Made by a program: the position numbers and the translations under genes. DNA of 17,601 bases from Acetobacteraceae bacterium. GTDB lineage: Bacteria > Pseudomonadota > Alphaproteobacteria > Acetobacterales > Acetobacteraceae. This document shows positions 1 through 6,849 of the stretch, one piece after another. Where the stretch lies: assembly GCA_947476855.1 (NCBI GenBank), contig CANJSR010000041.1, positions 1 through 17,601 of the forward strand, read 5' to 3'. The notes below the pieces were generated by a model, which searched no databases, was not told the origin of the DNA, and was given only the letters and a program-made list of their open reading frames with translations. Position 1 is the first letter of the stretch; each line of letters opens with the position of its first letter.

Positions 1-1
1 C

Positions 2-3000
2 CTGGTGCTGGGCGGCCTGGGCAATGACTCGATCGGGGCCGGCGACGGACGCAACGTGGTCATCGGCGACAACGGCAAGATGACCTTCACCCTGGGCGTG
101 CTCACCAAGGTGGAGAGCACGATCACGTCGCTGGGCGGGGCCGATAAGATCACGACCGGGGTCAAGGATGACGTGATCCTGGGCGGCTTCGGGATCGACA
201 CCATCAACGCGGGCGCCGGGAACAACCTGGTGCTGGGTGACAACGGCTATGTCACTTTCGATGCTGCGGGCGTGATGACCGAAATCCGGGGCATCGCCAC
301 CGCGGACGGCTCCGCCGATGAGATCACCACCCTGATCGGCGCCGACATCATCATCGGCGGCGCGGGTGGTGACACCATCGACGGCGGCGCGGGCGCCAAC
401 ATCATCCTTGGCGATGGCGGCGTCGTGGCGACAGTGAACGGCCTGCTCTCCTCCATCACGACCCTGGACCCGGGCATCGGCGGCAATGACCGCATCCTGT
501 CCGGCACCGGCAATGACATCATCTTCGGCGGCTTCGCCAATGACATCATCACCGCCGGCGCCGGCGACAACATCGTGGTGGGTGACTCGGGCGGGTTGAG
601 CTTCACCAAGGCCGGCGACCTCAGCCAGGTCCGCACCACCGATATCGGCTTCGGCGGCAATGACGACATCACGACGCTGGGCGGGCGCGACGTCCTGCTG
701 GGCGGGGCCGGGTCCGACAAGATCAACGGCGGCGATGGCACTAACATCATCTTCGGTGACTCGGGCCGGGTTGCGTTCAACCTCGGCGCCTTCAGCAGTG
801 CCACCAGCCTCGATACGCTGGTGGGCAGCGCCGACACGATCATCGGCGGCACGGGCGATGACTCGATCATCGGCGGCGCCGGCGCCGATGGGATCGACGC
901 AGGCGACGGCAACAACCTGGTCTTCGGCGACAACGGCTCCCTGCTGTTCTCGAACGGGCTGCGGTTCAAGGCGGACACGCTGGAACCGCGGGTCGGGGAC
1001 GCCGACATCATCACGACGGGCATCGGCCTCGACCTGGTGTTCGGCGGCAACGGACGCGACGCGATCCGCCTCGGCGCTGGCAACGACATCGCCGTCGGCG
1101 ATAACGGCACCGGCCGGTATCACCCGGATGGCGGCGTGGTGTTCGTTGCCTCCACCGACTTCCTGCTCGCGGCCGATGACGTCATCCTGGGCGGCGACGG
1201 CGACGACGTGCTGATCGGTGGCTCCGGCAACGACGTGCTCGGTGGCGGTCTGAACAAGGACCTGATCTTCGGCGACAATGTCAGCCTGGACCGGTCCTTG
1301 ACGCGGGGCGATAAGATCAACACGCGCTTCCGCGTGCTGGAGAATACGCAGCTCTACGCAACCGACGACGCCAGTGCCGGCAAGGTGCTGGTCACCGGCG
1401 ACGCGCAGATCGATCCGCGCGGCATCGCCGGCTGGAACGACTTCGTCATCACGATGCTGAACATGGGCGGCGAGATCGTCACGGTGCCCGACGCCGACTA
1501 CATCGCGGGCGGCGGCGGCGATGACATGATCTTCGGCCAGTTCGGTAACGACACCATCCAGGGTGACGGCTCGGTCGAGATCGCGCTGACCAACAACCTG
1601 CTCGTCCGGGCCCTGCGCGACGGCAACAACGAACTGGTGATCAACCCGTCCTTCGATGCGGCCACCGACGGCGATGACTACATCGAGGGCAATCGCGGCA
1701 ACGACACCATCTTCGGCAACCAGGGCCAGGACGACATCATCGGCGGGTCCTCCGAGCTGTTCAGCCTGATCACGGCCACGATGCGCACCGACGGCTTCGA
1801 CATGATCTTCGGCGGCTCGGGCGTCGCGATCGAGCGCGATCATGAAGGACCGGCGGGCGACGGGGCCCATGCGGCCGACGCCGACATGATCCTGGGCGAC
1901 AACGGCAACATCTTCCGGATCGTCGGGGTCGATGGGGTTGCCGGGGGCTTCGTCAGCTTCAACTACGACAACTACGATCCTGCCAACCGGATCGTGGTCC
2001 GTGGGGTCCAGTTGCTCGACTACACGCCGGGCGGCTTCGACTTCGACGCCGTCCTGGCCAAGGACGACCGCGGCGCCGCCGATGAAATCCACGGTGAGGC
2101 GGGCGATGACTTCATCTTCGGCCAGGTCGGCAACGACGTGCTGTTCGGTGACGCGCAGAACGACAGCATCGTCGCCGGCTACGGCGCCGACTGGGTGTCG
2201 GGCGGCACCGGCGATGACGGCATCCTGGGCGATGACGGACTGATCTTCGCCAGCCGCAACGGGACCGAGAAAGGCGAGCCGCTCTATGGCATCGCCCCGA
2301 TCGACCCCGGCCAGCTCAACCAGCTCATCAAGGATGATACGGGTGCGCTGATCGGCCTCATCAACATCGATAAGGCGCTGAAGTACACGGCCGACCTGAC
2401 GCCCGACAATCTCGACCCGGGCGACAAGCCGAACCCGCTGTTCCGGCCGCTCTATGCCAACGACATCATCTTCGGCGGCCTGGGCAATGACTCGATCCAC
2501 GCCGGCGCGGGCGATGACGCGGTCTCGGGGGCCGAGGCGTCGAATGGCGCCTACCTCACCTCCTACAATTCCATCGGCCTGCTCAACGGTCCGTCCATCC
2601 GCAGCGACTTCACCCGGCCGTTCAACCCGGGCAACCCGCTGGGCTATGGGCTGGAGACCAACCGCTTCGCCCTGTTCAACGTCAACGACCCGCTGCGGAA
2701 GGTTCAGCTCACCGCGTCCGGCCAGCTCGACGACAAGGGCAACGGGCTGGAGTGGTTCCTGAACTTCAACGCCGCCGAAGGGCCGAAGGATCAGTTCTGG
2801 ATCCAGGGCACCGAGTATCAGGCCCTGCCCAGCGACGGCGACGACCGCATCTTCGGCGATCTCGGCAACGACTGGATCGTCGGCGGCACCGGGCGTGACT
2901 CGATGTATGGCGGCTGGGGCGACGACCTGATCAACGCCGACGACGACCTCGACACCAACGGAGGGCTGAACGACAAGGCCGACACCAACCCGTCCTATGA

Positions 3001-4015
3001 AGACCTGTCCTATGGCGGGGCCGGCCGCGACATCCTGATCGGCAACACCGCCGGTGACCGCCTCGTTGACTGGGAGGGGCCGAACAACGCCTACCTGCTG
3101 CCCTTCGCCGGTGCCACGTCGCCGACGATCATCGACAAGTATGACCCGACCGTGGCGTCCTTCCTGCTCGACCTGTCGGAAAGCCAGGGCGCCGACCTCT
3201 CGCTGGCCCAGCATTACGGCACCGACCCGGCCCGCAACGGCGAACCGATGGGCGAACTCGGCATGGTGATCGAGGGCGATGACGCCTGGGTCGCCCAGCA
3301 GGGCAACATCGGCATCGGCCAGCCGCCAGTGCAGCAGCCCGAGCCTGATGTGAAGGAAAGCGCCGGCACGCAGCCGATCTGGCAGATCGCCGCGACCGCC
3401 TCGATCGGCGGTGACGGCACCGTGATCGCCACCGCCGACCTCGAACCGATCGTGGCCCAGGCCCGCAAGCTGTGGGAGGAAGCCCTGGGTGAGGGGGATG
3501 GACGCTTGGCCGTGCTCAACACCATCTCGGTCGCGGTGGGCAACCTGCCGGCCGATGCGCTGGGCGTGACGCTGGGCGGCAGCATCCTGATCGACCGCGA
3601 CGCGGGCGGCTGGGGCTGGTTCGCCGACGACACGCCGGCCGACAACGCCGAGTTCGGGGCTGATCTCGGGGCCGGCGCGCTCGGGGCCACGCCGGGCGGG
3701 GCCGCGGATGGCCGCATGGACCTGCTGTCCACCGTGCTGCACGAAATGGGCAACGCGATGGGCCTGCCGGAAACGCTGAACCAGGACGTGAGCGGCATGT
3801 ATCTCGCCGCCGGCATCCGGACCCTGCCGCCGACCCGTTCCGGGCAGGATGGCCAGCCGGCGCCGACCATCAATTGGACCAGCAGCTACGGCGTCCAGGC
3901 ACCCACCGGCGGGACGACCCCCGGCTGGCTGGGCGACTTCCTGAACAATGCCGGACAGGACGACGCGGCCCGCAACCCGAATGCCGGAATTCGTTTGCGC
4001 CCGCCGGGGGGCTGA
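2..4015 (+). CDS. Giant RTX (haemolysin-type calcium-binding repeat) protein, C-terminal part; 5' end outside window
   Basis: The reading frame is open at the left edge, so only the last ~1,337 residues are seen. Glycine/aspartate nonapeptides of the GGxGxDxxx type run through most of it, in blocks near 5–1275, 1500–1760, 2085–2240, 2455–2520, 2835–2950 and 3010–3070. In RTX proteins such repeats bind calcium and fold as parallel beta-rolls after export. The first ~400 residues form a regular 57–58-residue super-repeat. The last ~200 residues (about 3360–4015) are non-repetitive and resemble the metzincin-like C-terminal domain of other giant repeat proteins: MDLLSTVLHEMGNAMGLPE, then a GMYLAAGIRTLPP segment. 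The zinc motif is degenerate (HEMGN, third ligand position E). The Pro/Gly-rich tail does not look like a classical type I secretion signal. The stop lies 66 nt before sapC, and the downstream adaptor, protease and SecA genes suggest this is their exported substrate. The RTX assignment is firm; function (adhesin, surface layer or matrix protein) is inference. Confidence 0.92.
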   Translation: MVLGGLGNDSIGAGDGRNVVIGDNGKMTFTLGVLTKVESTITSLGGADKITTGVKDDVILGGFGIDTINAGAGNNLVLGDNGYVTFDAAGVMTEIRGIATADGSADEITTLIGADIIIGGAGGDTIDGGAGANIILGDGGVVATVNGLLSSITTLDPGIGGNDRILSGTGNDIIFGGFANDIITAGAGDNIVVGDSGGLSFTKAGDLSQVRTTDIGFGGNDDITTLGGRDVLLGGAGSDKINGGDGTNIIFGDSGRVAFNLGAFSSATSLDTLVGSADTIIGGTGDDSIIGGAGADGIDAGDGNNLVFGDNGSLLFSNGLRFKADTLEPRVGDADIITTGIGLDLVFGGNGRDAIRLGAGNDIAVGDNGTGRYHPDGGVVFVASTDFLLAADDVILGGDGDDVLIGGSGNDVLGGGLNKDLIFGDNVSLDRSLTRGDKINTRFRVLENTQLYATDDASAGKVLVTGDAQIDPRGIAGWNDFVITMLNMGGEIVTVPDADYIAGGGGDDMIFGQFGNDTIQGDGSVEIALTNNLLVRALRDGNNELVINPSFDAATDGDDYIEGNRGNDTIFGNQGQDDIIGGSSELFSLITATMRTDGFDMIFGGSGVAIERDHEGPAGDGAHAADADMILGDNGNIFRIVGVDGVAGGFVSFNYDNYDPANRIVVRGVQLLDYTPGGFDFDAVLAKDDRGAADEIHGEAGDDFIFGQVGNDVLFGDAQNDSIVAGYGADWVSGGTGDDGILGDDGLIFASRNGTEKGEPLYGIAPIDPGQLNQLIKDDTGALIGLINIDKALKYTADLTPDNLDPGDKPNPLFRPLYANDIIFGGLGNDSIHAGAGDDAVSGAEASNGAYLTSYNSIGLLNGPSIRSDFTRPFNPGNPLGYGLETNRFALFNVNDPLRKVQLTASGQLDDKGNGLEWFLNFNAAEGPKDQFWIQGTEYQALPSDGDDRIFGDLGNDWIVGGTGRDSMYGGWGDDLINADDDLDTNGGLNDKADTNPSYEDLSYGGAGRDILIGNTAGDRLVDWEGPNNAYLLPFAGATSPTIIDKYDPTVASFLLDLSESQGADLSLAQHYGTDPARNGEPMGELGMVIEGDDAWVAQQGNIGIGQPPVQQPEPDVKESAGTQPIWQIAATASIGGDGTVIATADLEPIVAQARKLWEEALGEGDGRLAVLNTISVAVGNLPADALGVTLGGSILIDRDAGGWGWFADDTPADNAEFGADLGAGALGATPGGAADGRMDLLSTVLHEMGNAMGLPETLNQDVSGMYLAAGIRTLPPTRSGQDGQPAPTINWTSSYGVQAPTGGTTPGWLGDFLNNAGQDDAARNPNAGIRLRPPGG
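65..1273 (+). repeat. Higher-order 57–58-residue repeat inside the RTX gene
   Basis: The tetrapeptide GD(N/G/S)G, or GDN in the last unit, recurs with its first codon at 65, 236, 410, 581, 755, 926, 1097 and 1271. The spacing is therefore 171, 174, 171, 174, 171, 171 and 174 nt. Each unit carries a variable, less glycine-rich ~25-residue half, an ADxITTGxGxD-like strand, two GGxGxD nonads, and a return to xGDNG. The regularity breaks after 1273. The array very probably continues upstream of the window. Confidence 0.85.
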
Positions 4016-4040
4016 CCTTAACCGTTCCAAGTGTGTCGCG

Positions 4041-4059
4041 TCCCGGTGTATAGCCGGGA
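4041..4059 (+). other. Small hairpin in the RTX–sapC gap
   Basis: TCCCGG (4041–4046) and CCGGGA (4054–4059) form a six-base-pair stem with a seven-base loop. It sits between the RTX stop and the presumed sapC Shine-Dalgarno. No T-run follows, so it does not look like an intrinsic terminator. It could be an mRNA processing or stability element, or chance in GC-rich DNA. Confidence 0.35.
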
Positions 4060-4081
4060 TGCGAATGGAGACCTTGTCCTG

Positions 4082-4864
4082 ATGACCCAGCTCTTGATCT
4101 ACAAGACGGCCGTTCCGGTTTCACGCGCCCGCCACGGTGACGCCCATGTCGAGGTCGGCGGCGACTATGCGTTCACCGGAGAGGTGAACTCGGTCCCGCT
4201 GATGGCCGTGGAATTCCCCCAGGCCGCGTCCGAATATGCGATCGTCTTCGCCGGCCCCGAGGGCGAGTTGATGCCCGCCGTCATCCTCGGCATCCGCGGC
4301 AACGAAAACCTGTTCGTGTCAGACAACGACACGGGCTGGGCCGCCAAGTACATCCCCGCCTTCGTCCGCCGCTATCCCTTCGTCTTCTCCCGCACCGACG
4401 ACCGCTTCGTGCTCTGCGTGGATGAGGATTATCCGGGCCTGAACCGCGAAGGCCGCGGCCAGCCGCTGTTCGCCGACGATGGCAAGCCCAGCCCCTATGT
4501 CGAGAACGTCCTGAAATTCCTCCAGGAATACCAGAACCAGTTCCTCCGCACCCAGGCCTTCTGCAACAAGATCCGGGAGCTCGACCTGCTGGAGCCGATG
4601 CAGGCGCAGGTCGTCATGGGCTCGGGCGGCAAGGTCGCGCTGGGCGGGTTCCAGGCCATCAGCCGCACCAAGCTCAAGGCGCTGCCGGCGGAAAAGCTCG
4701 CGGAACTCGCCGCGACCGACGAACTCGAACTCCTGTACCTGCATCTGCAATCCATGCGGAACTTCGAGGGGCTGAAGGACCGGCTGGAACACGCGCTGGG
4801 TGACGGTGGCGCGCTCGTGGCGCCCGCCGCGACGCAGGACGCGGACGCAGCGCCGGTGGCCTGA
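4082..4864 (+). CDS. SapC-family protein
   Basis: The 260-residue product matches the SapC family (Pfam SapC type), named after a Campylobacter S-layer-associated protein. Family hallmarks visible are an early PLMAVEFP segment, GLR-like LGIRGNENLFV, WAAKYIPAFVRRYPFVF, then LCVDEDYPGLN and the helical C-terminal half with KVALGGFQAISRTKLKALP. No signal peptide or membrane segment is seen, so it is probably cytoplasmic or peripheral. The biochemical role of the family is unknown; S-layer or surface-protein handling is guilt by association. I chose ATG 4082 because homology-like sequence starts at once and TGGAG lies 11 nt upstream. A GTG at 4031 would add 17 residues with no family resemblance. 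It follows the RTX gene by 66 nt and precedes the adaptor genes, so co-expression is likely. The last ~20 residues are Ala/Asp-rich and variable. Confidence 0.85.
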   Translation: MTQLLIYKTAVPVSRARHGDAHVEVGGDYAFTGEVNSVPLMAVEFPQAASEYAIVFAGPEGELMPAVILGIRGNENLFVSDNDTGWAAKYIPAFVRRYPFVFSRTDDRFVLCVDEDYPGLNREGRGQPLFADDGKPSPYVENVLKFLQEYQNQFLRTQAFCNKIRELDLLEPMQAQVVMGSGGKVALGGFQAISRTKLKALPAEKLAELAATDELELLYLHLQSMRNFEGLKDRLEHALGDGGALVAPAATQDADAAPVA

Positions 4865-4953
4865 TGCCCGCTCGGGCTGAAACACACCAACGCCCCATCG
4901 TGGCACGGGCCATCCGGCCCGTCGCCGCCTGGGGCATGACCAGGGGTTTCTGA
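4864..4953 (+). CDS. Possible 29-residue coupled small ORF between sapC and the GAF–HlyD gene
   Basis: An ATG overlaps the sapC stop as TGATG, and the frame stays open for 29 codons, ending 8 nt before the next gene's ATG. The predicted peptide begins MPARAETHQRPIVARA and is rich in Arg and Ala, with no acidic residue except one Glu. Both the stop–start overlap and the near-complete filling of the gap are what one expects of a translationally coupled operon gene. Random open frames of this length are, however, common in GC-rich DNA, and I recognise no family. It overlaps the nested hairpins listed separately, so it could instead be a leader or purely structural. Confidence 0.25.
   Translation: MPARAETHQRPIVARAIRPVAAWGMTRGF
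4866..4877 (+). other. Short inverted repeat directly after the sapC stop
   Basis: GCCCG and CGGGC abut around a two-base centre, giving a four-pair stem with a four-base loop in practice. It begins two bases after the sapC stop codon and has no T-run. It is weak alone but sits just before the larger nested hairpin. Confidence 0.25.
4892..4935 (+). other. Nested hairpin in the sapC–GAF/HlyD gap
   Basis: An inner perfect stem, ACGGGCC (4905–4911) with GGCCCGT (4916–4922) and a four-base loop, is enclosed by an outer stem, GCCCCA (4892–4897) with TGGGGC (4930–4935). No U-tract follows, so it is not a standard intrinsic terminator. Possible roles are partial transcription attenuation, RNase processing that uncouples RTX/sapC expression from the export genes, or masking of the next start. 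Confidence 0.45.
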
Positions 4954-4961
4954 CCCGCCCC

Positions 4962-6830
4962 ATGGCCATTCAAGCATCCATCTACTCGATCGCGACCGAG
5001 GATCGGGCCCGGGCGGAATCCATCGCCTGGGCTCGTTTCTCCGCCGCGCGCGACCGGTCGGAATTCTACTCAAGCTGGCTCGCCGTCCTCTGCTCCCAGA
5101 TCGAACGGGTGGGGGGCGCGCTGCTGCTGCTGGGGCCGGATGCCGAGGGCACCTACACCCCCGCCGCCGTCTGGCCGGATGCCACCCGTGACCTCCAGTA
5201 CCTGACCACCGCGGCGCAGAAGGTGCTGGCTGACCGGCGCGGCGTCGTGCTGGCCCCCGATGGCACCACCCCGCCCGCGCGCGACCAGGCCGCCCATATC
5301 GGCTATCCGATCGAGGTCGCCGGCACGCTGTACGGTGTTGTCGTGCTCGACATGGCCCCGGGACCCGAGGCCGGCCTGCAGCGCGCGCTGCGCCTGCTGC
5401 ATTGGGCCAGCGTCTGGCTGATCGACGATTTCCGCCAGCGCGCCATCGCCGACGGCGACCGCCGCCTGGGCCGGATCAGCCTGGCCATGGACCTCGTCGC
5501 CACCGCCGCGCAGGAGCGTCTGTTCGCGCCCTCCGCGCTCGCGGTCGTCAATGAACTCGCCGGCCGGCTGAACTGCGACCGCGTCAGCCTGGGGATGGAG
5601 AAGTCGGGCAGCATCGTCGTCAAGGCGATCTCCCACACCGCCACCTTCGATGCCAAGATGGGCCTGGTCCGCCGCATCGCCGATGCAATGGATGAGGTCC
5701 TCGACCTCGATGCCACGCTGGTCTGGCCATCGGGGGAAACGGACGATCCCGGTGCCGTCGCCCATGCCGAACTGGCGCGGGAGTTCCGCGACATCGCCAT
5801 CTGCTCGGTGCCCCTGGCCGTCGATGGCCAGACGATCGGCGTGCTGACGCTGGAACGCGGCACCGGCCAGCCCTTCGATCCCGAAACGGTGGAGCTCTGC
5901 ACCACCATCGGCGGCCTGCTGGGTCCCACCTTCGACCTGAAGCGGGACAATGAACGCGGCCTGATCCGCCGCACCGGGCACACGCTCCATGCCGGGATGC
6001 GGGCGCTGTTCGGCCCGCGCCATCCCGGGGTCAAGCTGTTGGCCCTGGTCGCCGTGGCGCTGGTCCTGTTCTTCTCCATCGCCACCGACCAGTATCGCGT
6101 CGCCGCCAAGACGGTGGTGGAGGGCGCGGTGCAACGCGCGGCCGTCGCACCCTTCGACGGCCATATCGTCCAGGCCGATGTCCGCGCCGGCGAAACGGTG
6201 CGCGAAGGCCAGGTCCTGGCCCGCCTCGATGACCGCGACCTGCGGCTGGAACAGACCAGGCTGTCCGCCGAACGCGACCAGCTTCTGCGCAAGCACCGCC
6301 AGTCCCTTGCCACCCAGGACCGGCCGGCCATGGTCGTGATCGCCGCCCAGATCGCGCAGACCGAGGCGCAACTGGCCCTGATCAACGACAAGATGGCCCG
6401 CGCCACGCTGACCGCCCCCTTCGACGGCGTCGTCGTCTCCGGCGACCTGACCCAGTTGCTCGGCGCGCCGATCGAGCAGGGGAAGATCCTGTTCCAGATC
6501 GCCCCCCTCGATGCCTACCGCGTGGTGCTGGAAGTCGATGAGCGCGATATCGACACGATCGCCGTCGGCCAGACCGGCACGCTGACGCTGTCGGGCCTGG
6601 CGTCCCGGTCCCTGGGCTTCGAGGTCAAGCAGATCACCCCCGTGTCCATGGCCCAGGACGGGCGCAACTTCTTCCGGGTGGAGGCCACGCTGGCCACGCC
6701 GTCCGACCGGCTGCGCCCGGGCATGGAAGGCGTGGGCAAGATCGTGATCGGAGAGCGGAACCTGTTCTGGATCTGGACGCACAGCCTGACCGACTGGGCC
6801 CGGTGGTGGTTCTGGAAAGAACTGCCATGA
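4962..6830 (+). CDS. Tandem GAF domains fused to a membrane-anchored HlyD-type periplasmic adaptor
   Basis: The 622-residue protein has two recognisable halves. Residues ~37–150 and ~186–325 look like GAF domains; the second is the clearer, with LNCDRVSLGME and IGVLTLERG. A single transmembrane segment lies at ~358–374. The rest is a HlyD/membrane-fusion adaptor: half lipoyl motifs at ~392–425 (APFDGHIVQADVRAGETVREGQ) and ~482–515 (TAPFDGVVVSGDL), a helical hairpin between them, then a beta-barrel region up to ~597. The C-terminus holds six tryptophans in residues 603–618. GAF domains should be cytoplasmic and the adaptor periplasmic, so the protein could pass a cytosolic signal to an export complex; that is inference. 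ATG 4962 is the first in-frame start after an in-frame stop at 4878; its ribosome site is weak. The gap to the M50 gene is 19 nt, so the two are surely co-transcribed. Normal HlyD proteins have no GAF part. Confidence 0.85.
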   Translation: MAIQASIYSIATEDRARAESIAWARFSAARDRSEFYSSWLAVLCSQIERVGGALLLLGPDAEGTYTPAAVWPDATRDLQYLTTAAQKVLADRRGVVLAPDGTTPPARDQAAHIGYPIEVAGTLYGVVVLDMAPGPEAGLQRALRLLHWASVWLIDDFRQRAIADGDRRLGRISLAMDLVATAAQERLFAPSALAVVNELAGRLNCDRVSLGMEKSGSIVVKAISHTATFDAKMGLVRRIADAMDEVLDLDATLVWPSGETDDPGAVAHAELAREFRDIAICSVPLAVDGQTIGVLTLERGTGQPFDPETVELCTTIGGLLGPTFDLKRDNERGLIRRTGHTLHAGMRALFGPRHPGVKLLALVAVALVLFFSIATDQYRVAAKTVVEGAVQRAAVAPFDGHIVQADVRAGETVREGQVLARLDDRDLRLEQTRLSAERDQLLRKHRQSLATQDRPAMVVIAAQIAQTEAQLALINDKMARATLTAPFDGVVVSGDLTQLLGAPIEQGKILFQIAPLDAYRVVLEVDERDIDTIAVGQTGTLTLSGLASRSLGFEVKQITPVSMAQDGRNFFRVEATLATPSDRLRPGMEGVGKIVIGERNLFWIWTHSLTDWARWWFWKELP

Positions 6831-6849
6831 GGGCGCGCGGGCCACGGCG

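Noticed and set aside
247..1110. 287-codon minus-strand frame in the RTX repeats
   Set aside because: Ser/Pro/Met repeats are the mirror image of the RTX repeats, not an independent gene.
1..1275. CRISPR or DNA-level tandem repeat
   Set aside because: The period is at the protein level only; DNA copies are diverged and there are no spacers of fixed length between identical repeats.
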